The translations under genes and the position numbers were made by a program. A stretch of 64,000 nucleotides of DNA from Zonotrichia leucophrys gambelii (lineage: Eukaryota; Chordata; Aves; Passeriformes; Passerellidae), in assembly GCF_028769735.1 (NCBI RefSeq), contig NC_088200.1:72020046-72084045 (forward strand). Reading direction: 5' to 3'. How positions within the stretch are numbered: the stretch's first letter is position 1; each line of letters opens with the position of its first letter. The notes beneath the pieces were generated by a model. It had not been told where the DNA came from, ran no database searches, and worked only from the letters and a program-made list of their open reading frames with translations. Shown piece by piece: positions 35,746 to 48,855 of the stretch.

Positions 35746-36885
35746 TTATTTCAGTTAGAAGTTGTTTTTCAGAGTCTGTGAAAACTCGTTTTCAAAAGGT
35801 ATGAAGTGCAAAGAACACATGGACTGGATAGCTCAGAGAAAGGAGAAACAGTTCTTTAAATTGAGGGGACCAAACAGAAAGAAGGTGAGGCCTCTGGGGA
35901 CTGATTTGAAGAAACTTGGTTGTTCTCAGCTCTGGCCATGCACCAGTGTCTTTGGTGTCACTGCCTATGTGGGTAGTTTTTCCCAGAGCAATTTTTTTCT
36001 CTTATATGAATTGAGAGACCCCTGCCCTCAGCAAAATCATGACACACAATATTGCCTTCCCCAGCTATTGTAGTGATACTTTTTACAGAGGTTTTAAAAA
36101 GAGATATCCTTATTTGCCGGTGGAAATTGAAGAAAAGAAGTTTAAATAATCCCTCCCCTTGTCCATGCAGTGAATTCTTACTGCAGAGAAAGTTGCTCTG
36201 TGTCCCAGCTGAGATGAATGATCATGCCAGTTTAAAGGCAGTTAAATGAGAAGTTGTCATTAATTAAACCAAAACTAGGGGCAACACTAAGCAAGTCATG
36301 GCAGAGAAAAGTTGCGACTGAGAAAATAATATCTCCAGTGAGTAAACCACAATTAGGAAAAAAAAATCCTGAAATGAGAGCTTGGTCATAACCTCTCTGT
36401 TGCCTAACCCATCAAATATTCCTTGTTTTTCCCTGGATAGCTGATATTCCATTTTTTCTTTAAACTATAAAAAAGCCAGTGTCCTTACACAGCAGATGGC
36501 AAATGCTACTCCATTATCTTTTCTCACACACAGTGGAATATTTTGACCATGCTTTAGCTTACAGGATTTGGCAGACCACCAGGAAAAAAAAAATCACCTT
36601 AAGACTAAGGCTTTCATTTTTAACAATTGGTTTCACAAGATCAGAATCTTCAGACTAGGTTATCAGAAAATTGCTTGACAGAGAAAAGGAGACAAATCCA
36701 CAGGCATCCAAGAGAAGGTATTCAGCTCAAAACTAGGTGAATAAAAAATGCAGAAGACCTGTTAAATTGTGTCATCATTTGGGTGATGCTGTAATTTTTC
36801 CAACTACTTCCAGGATATGTGTAGAGAAGGCAGAGCCAGACTCACCCACCTGGGGGAAAGGAGATCTGTAGTCACCATGAAAGAG
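35746..36885. other. Unannotated non-coding sequence
   Basis: No gene or repeat recognised. The 103-codon + frame starting at 35762 opens beside the CR1 end and shows no domain. Confidence 0.5.
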
Positions 36886-37065
36886 AACAGGACAGGAGCC
36901 CAGAGAGCTTGTAAAGTTTCCAGCCTTGCAGGAATTTGAACCCAGCAGCCCAAAGCAACCTGAATCAGATGGTCCTGCTCCAAAAGGCAAATTTGTACCA
37001 CAAAAAGGACCAGAGACCTCCAGGGGTCCTCTCCAACCTGCATAGCTTGACTGATTCCACCTCTT
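36886..37065 (+). repeat. Diverged CR1 LINE 3' fragment
   Basis: Plus orientation, with diverged forms of the CR1 blocks: 'GCCCAGAGAGCTTGTAAAGT', 'GCAGCCCAAAGCAACCTGAA', 'GACCAGAGACCTCCAGGGGT' and 'CCTCTCCAACCTGCATAG'. Several short insertions relative to the consensus suggest that this is one of the older copies. Confidence 0.65.
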
Positions 37066-39617
37066 ACATTCAATTAATGCATGCATCCATCAATGCATAA
37101 TGGAGTATAATTCTATAATTTCTCCTTTTTTAATCATAACACTCATTTTAAGGGCAGGAATTTTGCCTTAGCAACGTTCAGTGAAACACCAGGGTTGATC
37201 AATAAAGTACATAAATAAATAACGCTCATAAGTAGATTCAGTTCCTCCTCCCTTGTTGTCTTATTTTATGGAAAGAATCAATTCACTAGGAAACACCTTC
37301 AGAGGGTCCAATTTTTTCAGTTTTTTTTTTAAATCCCATATTTTCAAGGAGCTTTTCTCAGGTAAATCTATGTTGGCAGATTTTTTTGAGGGAATAGTAA
37401 TTTTTCCAAACACTTTAGCTAACAAGCTGCTGGCTGAGAATCAACATTCCTGAATAATTTATTGCTGTTAAGCTATTTTACCACCTGCATCTATTATTCT
37501 CCCACTTCAACAACAGTGTTCATTCACCAGGGCAAGCCAAAAACCAAGCTCCCTGCTTATCCTTGTGCAAACAACAGGAGGTTTTTGCTACTCATTTTTA
37601 CATGTACCACTCAAATCATTAATATGTTTCATTTCCTGGACTGTGACATTGGTATCACAGCATGCATTCCTGCGAGTAAAATGCTAGGACCACACAGCAG
37701 GAGGCAAAATTATGTACTGAATTACTGAGAGTACATCATCTGTTGGCATGATGTTCTGACACTGCAAAGCAGACTGAAGCAGGCCAAGGCACCCATTTGT
37801 CCTAAAAAAACCACCTTCTATCCAAGTCTCATTAAAACATTTTTGGACAGATGATCAGAACCATTACAAACTCCAAATCAAAACTACAAACTCAGAACCA
37901 CCAGAATGTGCTGTGCAGAGTCTTTGGCAGTACTGGCACAGCAATTCTCCCTTCTCCAAAGCCCACTGCTCTCTTAGCCTGGCTTTCAGAGGTCACAGCC
38001 CTGCCACCCATTTCCTCTGTGACCTAAAAGAAATGTTTGCTTCCCCTGCTGTCTCCATCCTCAGTCTCCCAATACCAAGAGACACATCCTCTGTCCTGCT
38101 GGCTTTGGGTTGGGCTGCTATAAATCAGTAACCAGCCACCCTCCCCTGTCCATCAGCTTTGGAGATCCTTTAGAAACTGTCCATTTTATCCTGCAGGATG
38201 CAATTTGAATGGTTTTGTCAGGACACAGGCCTATGCCAACTCCCCTGCTATGGCCACCCAAAGGAACCTCTCTGCTTCCAACCTTGAACTGATCTTTTAT
38301 CTCTTTGACTCATTAACAGCCCCCAACAAAAGTAATGTGAACTTTTCACCATATAGTTAGCAGCATCTGAGGATAAATAAGTCAAGCTTCACTGCATGTT
38401 AGCACTTCACAAATGAAAGCGTTCTTTAGGGAAAATTAATCAATCCACATTTCTCATCCTGTCTGCCTTCTGCTAGTGGCTTTCAAAATCATTCAGGAGC
38501 TTTGCAGTCAAATATGTAATTTTCTGAAAAATGAAGCTACGCAGATGCAGAAAATACCACTGTCATAATACTCAAAAGTCATTGAATAAAGGTGAGAATG
38601 TTCCTGATTTGAGACAGGTTTCAGGTTCTTTGTTTACACTAGCAGATATCTCAGCAAGGCTCCTTGAATGGTGTGAGAATGCTCAGGCAGAAGCATTGCT
38701 TTAGGCACCTGTATATTTGCTTAGAATCTGTTTGATTAAAAGGAATCCTTCAATTAATAACTAGATGGAAAGGCAGTTTTCCCCCCATTGTGGTTCACTC
38801 TACTTTTTTCACCTGCCTATATTAAACAGCTCCTAGTTATTGTCTCACAGTAGATTGTCCTGCACTGGAGATCAGGTCATTGCTTTTGGGAGAAAAGTTG
38901 TTTGCTATTAATCAGTTTTTTACTTCTTGCTAAAGTACTCAACTGCTGACCAAGGCATTGCCCCATCCCACCACACTGTGATATTGCTCTTCAGTCACTT
39001 AGTGCCCTAATCAGCAGTACCCTTCTCTGCAGGTAGCAATTTCATATAAAAAGGTTTCATTCTTCTCTGACATTAAAACATGCTCTCACTTTTTCAAGTC
39101 CACACTGAAAAAGTTTTATTCAGTCAGTCTTTTTTTTCCTGTGAATGCAGAATGGCATTACCACTCTCTGGCTGCTCACACTCACCACAAAATAACCAGA
39201 GTGAAGTTCTCCTGCCTCACCTGCAGTGGTGCAAATCCCATAAAAGCAGATAGCTATGGCAAATCATGAACTTGATTTCTTTGCAGCAGCTTGCATCCCT
39301 CACCTCCCATTGCTTGGCCTTTGAAAAGCTCTTATAACATAGACTCAGTTGTGACTTGATGGGGGCGACTGAGTCCTCCCTGATTTGAGAGAATCCCCCC
39401 AGGTTTCCATGTGGGTGAGGTGCAGAGCAGGAGGTGGCTCCGCTCACCCTCCCTCCAGAGCAAGGAGGGAGAGAAACCTCTGCTACAGCCAGAGAGATGC
39501 TCAGCACACAGGAGGCTCCCCAGAGGAAGGACCACCCTCAGAAATGCTTAAATGCATCCTCTTCATCCCAACCATGGCAGCCTCTGAGCTCCCTGAACAT
39601 TTCCTGATCCAGTGAGC
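37066..39617. other. Unannotated non-coding sequence
   Basis: No coding region or repeat family recognised. Bases 39370-39540 are GC-richer, with overlapping frames on both strands but no domain. Confidence 0.5.
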
Positions 39618-39765
39618 TGCTGGGACAGAGTTAATTTTCTTCACAGGGGGCTGCGTTAGAATTTGTGCAGAAAACAGAGCTGATAACACAGGGATGTTTT
39701 CATTACTGCCCTGAGCCAAGGCCTTCTCTGCTCCTCAATCTACTCCACCAGTGAGCAGATAAGCA
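39618..39765 (+). mobile_element. Partial ERVL-type LTR, 5' part
   Basis: 'GGGACAGAGTTAATTTTCTT', 'AAAACAGAGCTGATAACACA', 'GGGATGTTTTCATTACTG' and 'CCAAGGCCTTCTCTGCTCCT' repeat the same order seen at 29018 and 43928. Similarity fades after about 39765, so only the first quarter of the LTR remains. There is no coding capacity. Confidence 0.8.
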
Positions 39766-40564
39766 ACCAGCTGCATTTGTTACTGAGAGGCCAAACACTG
39801 GCTGTGGAACCTCACGTGCAGTGGATCTTTGGCTTGGCAGAGTTTCATGCTGTGTGAAGGGCACAGATCAGCTTGTGAGGGAGATTCCTCATAATATCAG
39901 GTGTGTCACACAACCCTGAAAAATGGAACACAGATAAGTATTAAAGGTCAAGAAAAATATACCAACCCTTCAATTTCCATGCAAAAACATGATAGGTGCT
40001 GAAAATACAAAAGCCTTCTGCTGAAGTCCTGTAAATTTCCCTTTTACTCACAGATAAGGAATTTAGTAATTTCATCTTAAAATTGTATGTTTTAGCATGT
40101 TTAGGTTTCTCCTGGGACCTCACACAATGTTAATAAAATCCTGCTCTATTCTGGACAAAATGTCAGAAATGAATATGTTCCAAAAGACAAGAAGTTTATC
40201 TTGTCCATACCAAGAGTCACCACCTTAGATAAAAGCTGTATGCCCAAAAGAAAAAGCTTTCCCATTTGTATTAAATTGCCCATAAAGAAGCTTAACATTA
40301 TAACTCAGTCTAGGCCTGTTGGATTTTCAGTATATCAAAAGTTATTACATACTTCAGAGCACTTTTTGCATGAGGCAGTGACTTGTCTCCTTTGGAGGTA
40401 TATTTAAACATTCACACACACTGGAGAATTACATTATTAAATATGCTGCAGAGAATATTAAAAATTGAGTGCTGACAAAAGTTTGTTTGGTTTGCATAGA
40501 AAATTCTGACTCCTGCTCATGATCATTGCTATGACTTCAGTCTGAATCACACAAGGAAACATTA
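39766..40564. other. Unannotated non-coding sequence
   Basis: Nothing recognised. It could include unrecognisable remains of the LTR to its left. Confidence 0.45.
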
Positions 40565-41005
40565 ACCTGTTGGAACAAGTCCAAAGGAGTCTGCAAAGAT
40601 GCTGAGAAGGCTGAGAGAGCTGGGGTTATCCAGTCTGGAAAAGAGAAGGCTCCAGAGAGACCTCAGAGACCCTTCCAGTACCTAAAGGGGCTCCATGAGA
40701 ACTGGGGAGGGAGCTGTAGGACAAGGGCATGCTAGGAAGAGGGGTGATGGCTTCAAACTGACAGAGAGCAGGTTTAGATTAAATACAAGGAAGAAATTAT
40801 TGACTGTGAGGATGGTGAGGTCTGGAACACATTGCCCAGACAAGTTGTGGCTGTCCCATCCTTGAAAGTGTCCAAAGCCAGGTTGGATGACCCCATAAAC
40901 AATCTGGTCTAGCAGAAGTTGCCCCTGCCCCAAGGCAGTGGGATTAGAACAGAGTGGTCTTCAAAGACCGTTCCAACTCAAACGGTTTAATATTTCTGTG
41001 ATTCT
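40565..41005 (+). repeat. CR1 LINE fragment, about 440 bp
   Basis: The plus-strand CR1 blocks run in order: 'GGTTATCCAGTCTGGAAAAG', 'GAAGAGGGGTGATGGCTTCA', 'GAGGATGGTGAGGTCTGGAA', 'TCCATGAGAACTGG' and, at the end, 'AGACCGTTCCAACTCAAACG' with an octamer-like 'TTCTGTGATTCTCTGATT' tail. It is a 5'-truncated, complete-3'-end insertion. Confidence 0.88.
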
Positions 41006-41488
41006 CTGATTATCTGCTAAAGGAACACTGTGGCCTCTGCCACTGGCCGGAGTGCATTAAAACAGTAGCTTTTTCCTTTTCTGTTATACTTCCTGCCACC
41101 TAAAAATAACACCCAGCACAATTTGAGATATTGCCCAGCACTCCTTTCTCAGGAGACTGACAATCCTCAGACATGAAACCCCAATGATAAAACCAGACCA
41201 ATGTGATCAAACATGGTAGGCAGATTCTCAAGAAACAGAAATCAATACAACGCTGCTGAAATCCTTGAAACTGAGCCAACAAATTAAGTAAAAGGTGAAG
41301 GACCTGATCCACAGGCCAAACACAACGCTCTTTTTTAATCTCCTCTTTGAAGGGGTAGAATGTGGAGTTCAGCACTGAGAGATGTTATGTGTGTTTTAAA
41401 ATGTCCATTTCTTCACATCACCTGCATTCCCTACATTCCCTAACATTTCCCTGGATACCACAAAGCCCCTTCTATCAAAAATCCTCAT
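41006..41488. other. Unannotated non-coding sequence
   Basis: No gene recognised. The 91-codon minus frame at 41100-41375 has no domain. Confidence 0.5.
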
Positions 41489-41599
41489 TTTAGAGAGTCA
41501 CTTTGGTTCACTTTAGAGAACCAAAGTGACTCTCTAAAGTGAACCAAAGCTTCTCAAAACAGCCACAGGGTTCTCTAAAGCTTCTCAAACAGCCACAGA
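41489..41599. repeat. Perfect palindrome plus tandem direct repeat
   Basis: Two 21-base arms (41489-41509 and 41518-41538) are exact reverse complements around an 8-base loop. A second, overlapping pair (GGTTCACTTTAGAGA at 41505-41519 and its complement at 41531-41545) gives an alternative hairpin. Just beyond, AAAGCTTCTCAAA(A)CAGCCACAG occurs twice, about 30 bp apart (from 41547 and from 41577). Nothing here codes for protein. Confidence 0.9.
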
Positions 41600-42479
41600 G
41601 ATTTGCAGAACACTGTTGGAAGAGATTTTGAAGAAGCTACCACAAAAGTGTGCTGCCTCATAATTTGGTTGATGAAGTACCTATTCCTCAAGACTGTTGA
41701 TCAGACAAGGTTTTGTGGAAATGAGAGATATGCAGGCCTGAGCATACTAACAAGAGATCTCTGCTGCACTCATAGCAGAGAGAACACTATATATTCACAT
41801 CTAGGATTTCTGGCTGCATGTATCAATGTTCCTCCATCTCCACCAGCTGGAGCAGTACTGCACACCAGGTGACCATGTGTGATGGGGTGTCTGTGTGTCA
41901 CATTCTCCATGCAAAAATACTACTTCTACATTTGCCAAAAAAAAAAAAATACCTGGGTCTGTTTTCTCCTCAATTTCACTCAGCTAGAATATAAACCCCA
42001 GACCCAGGACAAAACTTGGTGAGCCATTAATAGAACACAGAAAGTGACAGATCTCTAAAAGAGAACTTCAGTTTATGAAAAATCACTGTGTAGGGAAGAA
42101 ATGCAAAATGTAAAGATGCTTCAGGATGCAGTTGATAGCGCGCGTGGCAGAAGGACAGAGGTTTGACATTTTCAAGACATCATATTTAGGGCAATCAACG
42201 CCTCCAGTCCTCCAGCACTGAAACTTGAGATGCCAGGAAGCCGCATGAGCATCAAAATTATCAGAAACTGCATAATCAAGACAGGTTGGTACAAGCCTAT
42301 CACAGCTTTACACCTGAAATTGATGGTGTGAGTTCATGTGGTGCTAACGGCTCACTAGCACATGCTAGAAAAGGTGGGCATGAAATGCAAGATGTCTGCA
42401 TGATAGAAGTCCAAGGGGCTGTTCATAGGATAAGCGTTATTTGGATGAGCAGGAATTAGCATTAATTGTCTTCTTGGAA
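41600..42479. other. Unannotated non-coding sequence
   Basis: No gene or repeat recognised. A short A run lies near 41938-41949. Confidence 0.5.
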
Positions 42480-42880
42480 GACAGAATCATAGAATGGTTA
42501 AGGATGGAAAAGACCTCCAAGTTCATTGGGCTAGTGCAGCACTGCTTTGTTAACCACTAAGCCATGTCCCCATGTGCCCCATCCACACACCCCTGCAACA
42601 ATTCCAGAGACAGTGATTCCAGGGGCAGTCTCCTCCAATGCATGACTACACATTCAGTAAAGAATTCTTTTTCCTAATATTGATACTAACCCCCCCCTTG
42701 ATGCAGCTTGAGGCCATTTCCTCTTGTCCTTTCACCCTGTAGTGGATTAGACAAATTACAGGGTCCAGGTCTTGCACACGAGTGTGGAACATTTTGATGA
42801 AGTGAAAACCCTGCAGAGAAATCCTGATGAAGGAGAGATACACGCCTGTACTGCTGCAGATCCCTAAGCCTTGTCTGTGC
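42480..42880 (-). repeat. CR1 LINE 3' fragment
   Basis: Begins with the reversed tail 'AGACAGAATCATAGAATGGT' and 'GATGGAAAAGACCTCCAAGT', then 'CTAAGCCATGTCCCCATGTG' and 'TTGAGGCCATTTCCTCTTGT'. It resembles the copy at 21340. The 5' boundary is unclear, since similarity weakens after about 42790. Confidence 0.8.
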
Positions 42881-43927
42881 ATTTAAATGTTTCCTCCTGC
42901 TGATACCTATCTCTAACAAAGAAGAAAAATAAACCTCGTTCTGAGGAGATTAATGTAAGAACACACAACACACTTTGCCCTTTATTCACATCGGCCACTA
43001 CCACATGTGAGAAGATTGTGATCCAAATTATCTCATCAGAATCGGCTTTTAATTTCATAGTGATTAATTTTGCAAAGTAGCAGTCTATGTTCTGTTTAAC
43101 AGCTGATTTTTGCTTTGCAATAATTTGTTTTTATGATAAGAAACCTTCAAGGTGAACAAAATCAGGAAGAAATGTTAAAATAATTTAGAATATTAATTTG
43201 AAAGTAAAATGGATGAACAACAAACAAATTTCTCACAGTTTTGTTTTGGTAGAGTGTAGACACATTTCTTGCCTTGTCACTTGCAGGCTGACAGAATCCA
43301 TACCATATTTTCCTCAGCAAAGAGCAGGATGGGAGGCTGGAATTAATATTTGTTTGGGTCTTTTTTCCAAGCTAGTTTTATGTAGCACACACCCAAAAGG
43401 CGTGCATAAACTCAAATCTATAAAAAAACCCTTGATTTTCATCTCCTTTTCCAATGCAAATCCCGTTTCAGATTTATCACCACTTAACATCAGGAGAACA
43501 GAACACTCAGAATGCTGTGCATGGCACTCATCTGTTTGCCAGTAGCAAAGGTAGCCAGCTTTAACCAGGAGCTAAAGAAGGAACTTTTAGAGATGGGCTT
43601 CACTCTGGCACCAGCCTGGTAGGTATCAGATTTAGCCTTTGCTGGCCGGTACATTTTACTAAAGGTTGCTCATTTATTGCCTCTCTATTGGGTTTTTTGG
43701 GGGTTGTTTTTTTTTGTTCTAGTGCTTTGGGATAGCAGGGACAGCTGGCTTCCTCCTCAGCAGCCACAGTGCTCATGTGTTTGGGTCTTAATGGGCTTCT
43801 CTGGCTTCAGAAAGGCTACCCCAGTTTTAGTCTTCAGTGAAACCCAGTTGTACAGCTAGCTGTCCATGCAAAGTGCATTCTGCTCCCCACTCTGCAATAT
43901 GGGGAAGGTTCTAGACATCACCCTCCA
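42881..43927. other. Unannotated non-coding sequence
   Basis: Nothing recognised. Short frames at 43198-43545 and 43677-43859 lack domains. Confidence 0.5.
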
Positions 43928-44510
43928 TGGGATTTTAAGTTTTTTCTGCTCATTGTGTCTGGGGCAGAATTATTTTCTTGCCAAGGGCTGGTACCAGGCT
44001 GTGTTTTGGATTTGTGCTGGGCACAGAGCTGATAATACAGAGATGTTTTTGTTATTGCTGAGCAGAGCCAAGGCCTTTTCTGCTCCTCCTGGGGAGGCCC
44101 GTGGGAGTACCTGGGAGTGTAGGAGGGGACAGAGCCAGGACAGGATATGCAAACAGTCCAAAGGGACTTTCCAGACCATATGGCATCATGCTCAGCGTGG
44201 GGGAGAAGAAGGAAGTGGGGGACATTTGCAGTAATGATGTTTGTCTTGTGTTTGTCTTGTTTTTATCTTCCCAAGTCACCATTACATGCAACAGGGCCCA
44301 GCTCGACCTGCCTGTGGGGAGCAGGGAGTTAAACTCTTGTTTTGCCCTACTTGTGTGCATGGGTTTTGCTTTCCCTATCAAACCATCTCTATGTCAAGCC
44401 ATGAGTTTTCCAGCTTTTACCCTTTTGATTCTTTTCCTCGATTCCTCTGGCAGGGGAGTGAGTGAGCTGCTGTGTGGGTCTGGACTGCTGGCTGGGGTTA
44501 AACCACAACA
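43928..44510 (+). mobile_element. ERVL-type solo LTR, nearly complete
   Basis: The best copy of this LTR in the window. From 'CTGGGGCAGAATTATTTTCT' it runs through 'CACAGAGCTGATAATACAGA', 'CCAAGGCCTTTTCTGCTCCT', 'CCATATGGCATCATGCTCAG' and 'GCCATGAGTTTTCCAGCTTT' to the typical end 'CTGGGGTTAAACCACAACA'. The ends are TG...CA. The 3' flank is CCTCC and the 5' flank reads CCTCCA, so a 5-bp duplication is likely but offset by one base. The polyadenylation word is degraded (ATCAAA). There are no internal viral genes. Confidence 0.85.
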
Positions 44511-47500
44511 CCTCCTCAAACTGCTTTCAACAAGTCCATCAGTGTCACCCACAGCTTAAATCCCACCTGCTTCACACTCATTTTTTTGGTTGGTTTGTGT
44601 TTGACTTTTCCATCTGATGCAATTTATAGTCAGATTCTGACACCCTGGCTCTGGCTGACCTCAGCTTCACTCATGGGTTTGTGCCACTCCTTGCAATAAC
44701 ACAAGTAAAGAGCTCACATGATCACTCATGCTCATTAAGGACACCCTCCTTTCACCCTGAATCCTTTAGGTAATCCAATTCAACTGCTCACTTTAATACC
44801 CTTGATTTGATTGTGTCATTTGAATGGCACTAAACCAATGTTCTGCTTCCAGGGAAAATTCCCATTAAGATCAAAATAATTGTTCATGATTCCTTACTCT
44901 CTTCTACACAATAATAATAAAGAGTTCAAGGCACACTAATTTATTTTGCTTCCTTTAGTTGCCTCTGCCTGATGAATCACAGAGGACCCCTAAAGACCAG
45001 AAAGAAAAAGCAAGATAGCAACGAAACACAATCAGGTTTTGATTTTTTGCTTGCTCCTAGTCCAAATGTATCTATCTACCTCCTATGCTTCCACTCTGTC
45101 TACCCTAGCTACAAAAATGAGGGCTGTGGATGGCTCCCTGAGGACCTCTGCATCCATCATAATTTTTAGTTTGGTAGGAGAGAAAAAAAGGTGCCAATCC
45201 ACTAGTAGATGTCTGTGCAGGAGAGAGAAATCACAAAGCCCCTGATAAAAGGATGCTGACTGCAGGAAAAACATGATAAAGCAATATCCAGGTGGTGAGA
45301 AAATTCTGTAAATACTCTTAATTGCTAACCAAGCTGTCACCAGCACTTGTGTTATCATGCCTATCTGCATCAATCACCTGGAGAGAAACACTCAGGAACA
45401 TAGCTCTGCTAATTCCTCTGTTTACTGAACTATTCACTTGTTTGCAAAATGCTGCCTGCACCTGTCTTGAACTGCAGCTCCCAGGGACAAGCCCCCACTT
45501 TATTCTGTTTGTACAGCAATAAGCACTGAAAAGAACCCAAAACAAACAAATGAACAAAACAAAACAAAACAAAATTTAAAATCCCACACAAAATAAAACC
45601 AAAACCAAAAAACACACACACAAAAAAAATACACATAAAAAAATCCACCAAACCTGTAAACCCCCTGGCTAACATTCTCTGTCAGGGAGATCTGGGATGC
45701 AACCCAAATAAACCCCTGAATCCAGATCCACATCTCAATTATCAGGGAAGTTTTGGCAGGCTTCAGACACAACCTCCTCCTGCAGCTGCCAAAGCACAGA
45801 GCAGCTACAGAAGTCAGAGCTGAGGTTCAGAAGGAAAGTTTCCCTTTCAGGCCTGTGTATCTTTCCAGGCAATAAGATGGTCACACAAATCTGCAAAAAT
45901 GGATGAAAACGTAATGCCAAGCCAACAGATTAATTTATTTGCAAGGCATTTCCTGCATGCTATGTTAATTCCAGCATGGAAAAGGCATTCTGAAAATTGG
46001 CACATGTGCTATGTGTGTTGTCTTAATTGCCTGTTAAGGTTAGAAGAACACCGCTTAGGAAACAGGTAAAGTGCTTGTTACTACCATGTGCAGCTTTCAG
46101 CTTCAGGCAGCTTCAGTGTAGGCTCTAATTACACATTTATTTACAGATATTACAGCAAACTTCCACAAGAAGGGGCCAGAAAGAAGAAAAAAACCTGGAA
46201 CACCGTGTAAAGCAGCTTTTGTGCCAACACTGACAAACTGCTTAGCATTTTTCACTGCTGAGGTTAAGTGCTGGGGCATGTCAGAGCAAACCAAGAAACA
46301 TTCTGAGGAGGCAGATCTCCATCAGGCTCCTTTGTTTCTCTAATTTTAACACCCAGGCAGAGAGGGTCAGAGAACAAAATGCTGCTTCAGGTGACCTGAT
46401 ACCCGTGAGACATTCAGCCTGAGAAACCTTCACAGGCTGTGTCCAGGGAGTAAAATTGAAGTCTGTAGGTAAAATCCCCATTGCTCTGACACCTGTGACT
46501 TCCTACCAGTGCTGATGCATGTGCTGCAGTCAAAATGATGGTGCCTTGCACCTGTATTTTTTACAAATAGAAATGAAGACTGAACTGAAAAGGCAGTGGT
46601 GCTTTAGCCCTGTCCTAGGAGTATCTCTGCTACACACCTCTTCCCAACTCAACATGAAGTGTAAAGAAGGAGGCAGAAACAAAAGAATACTCTGATGTAC
46701 GCCTACATCAATAGCAGGCCTCTCTGTCAGATCTTTTGGTGTATTTCAATCTCTGTCATCTTGTCAGTTACATAAATCTATACTCACAGTAATTAAAATC
46801 AAATCCTTGCTTTGCACTCTCCAAGTTGCATCAGACAGTGCTTTGCACATTTTTTACTGAGATGGCTCAAGGGCAGGCATCCAGAGAGCTGCAAAAATGC
46901 AGCTTGTGGTTTAGGTAATCAGAGAAGTGACAGTGAGAAACTTGTCACTCCTCAGAGGAGAAAAACGTAGCCTGATTTTTCCAGCCCCTATTGTAAGAAG
47001 TAATTGCTGTTCTAGTGTTTAATGCATAAAATAGTTCTCTTTTCTGGAGACTAATCCATGGCAGATGGAGACACAGGTTTACAGCTTAGTGTATTAGTGA
47101 TTCTTCATTGTGTCATCTGTGTGGTAATACCAAATGCAGAGCAAACACACCATGCATTGGTAGGACAGAACTAGTGAATAACAAAGCATTCAGGAAACAC
47201 CTCAGAGACATAATTTTCTTTCAGTTTATGTATGTTCTTGTTAGAGAGCTTCTGCTCCAGACTTTCCCCCACTGACAATAGCGAGTCTTTCTCACTACCT
47301 TGCTCTCCCATGGTCAGGTATTTCACTGTGTACTGCAGAATGTCAGAGCTGATTGACCTCTCCCTTTCTGAGAAGAACTAGTTTGTAAGTTATTAACACT
47401 GCATCCCTCTTCAGAACTGGTTAGCCAGTTACTGGATCTGAAGGAATCCTACTGTATTGAGAAATCTGGCCAAAATACTACTTTCACAGTTTGGTGAGGA

Positions 47501-48224
47501 CTGTGCATTCCTAGAAGTACATTTCAGAACAGGAAAAATGGCCTTCTTTAGCTTAATTACTTGATTCCACAACAAAAGAGATCTCTAAAAATAGGCATGC
47601 CTGTAGGTGATGTCTGCTGGTAGGTGGCAGCCAGCTCTGCAGCGGCAGGGAAGGGGATATTCCAGGATATTCCCAGACTGCTCCACTACTAGGTTTGCTT
47701 TTGCCTTTGCCATAGTATACAGAGAACTAAGAATTATAGTTAAAATAATTCTGAATTGCATGACTCCACGTGTTCCCTAGCTTCCACAAATTCTTAATAT
47801 TTTTTTCCTCAAGATTGCCCTAGATTTGTGAGTTTAAGCAGATCATGCAGCAGAATCATCAAATAAGAAGATAATATTCTTTAAAAAGAACTGCTGAAAA
47901 TGCTGCTGCTGAACATCTTCCTAAAATCAGAAGAAGCGTAATAGACTTTGTGTTGTTGCTAGAAAATACTCTGAGTTTCACGAGAGTAAATTTCAGAGTA
48001 GGTTTGAACACGGCTCCTCTCCCACTGATTGCAGATGGTGTCGCTGGTAACACACAGGCACTAAGGAAGCCAGAGGTGGCAACAGCCCTGGTGTCCCTGA
48101 GGAGCTGCAGCCACCTTCGTCAGGACACACTGGGCTTTAAGGACACCACCTTGTATTCAAAGTGGGGAAAAGTGCATTTTGGAAAGAGGTGGCAGCTCTC
48201 TTTACAACTTAACCTTTCTGTCAG
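44511..48224. other. Unannotated non-coding sequence
   Basis: No gene recognised. An A-rich stretch with AAAAC repeats lies at 45530-45650, and T-rich frames on the minus strand over it are artefacts. Confidence 0.5.
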
Positions 48225-48855
48225 TGCCTGAACAGCAGCTGAGCATGAGCCAGGGTGAGCCCACATGGCAGCCTGGCCTGGGTCAGCAATGGTGTGGCCA
48301 CCAGGACCAGGGCAGTGATTCCTTCCCAGGAAGTGATTCCTTCCACTGTTTGGGCCACACCTCGAGTGCTGTGTCCAGTTCTTGGCCCCTCAGTTTGGGA
48401 AGGACACGGAGGGGCTGGAGCACATCCAGAGAAGAGCAGCAAGGCTGGAGAAGGGGCTGGAGCGCAAGTGCTGTGAGCAGCTGAGGGAGCTGTGGGGGCT
48501 CAGCCTGGAGGAAAGGAGGCTCAGAGGAGATGTTATCTCTCTTTACAACTCCCTGACAGGAGGCTGCAGCCAGCTCAGGCTCTGCTCCCTGGTTACAAGG
48601 GACAAGAGGACACAGCCTTAAGCTGTACCAGGGAGGTTTAGGTTGGACATTAGGAAGAAATTCTTCACAGAAAGGGCGATCAAACATAGGAAGAGGCTGC
48701 TCAGGGAGGTGGTGGAGTCACTGTTCTTGGAGGTGTTCAGGAAAAGACTGAACTCAATGCCATGGTGTGGTTGATAAGGTGCTGTTGGGTCACAGGCTGG
48801 AAGTGATGATCTCAAAAGTCTTTTTCAACCTAAATGACTCTGTGATTCTGTAAAT
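48225..48855 (+). repeat. CR1 LINE fragment, about 630 bp
   Basis: The clearest CR1 here. It starts within the end of ORF2 ('CAGCTGAGCATGAGCCAGGG'), then has 'CTGTGTCCAGTTCTTGGCCC', 'GGACACGGAGGGGCTGGAGC', 'GACAAGAGGACACAGCCTTA', 'TTAGGTTGGACATTAGGAAG', 'GCTCAGGGAGGTGGTGGAGT' and 'CTCTGTGATTCTGTAAATGA'. The frames across it (48179-48687) are CR1-derived. Its block order is continuous and its divergence looks moderate, so it may be among the younger CR1 copies in the window. Confidence 0.93.

Noticed and set aside
48179..48687. Overlapping frames of 70-134 codons on both strands
   Set aside because: All lie within the 48225-48855 CR1 copy.
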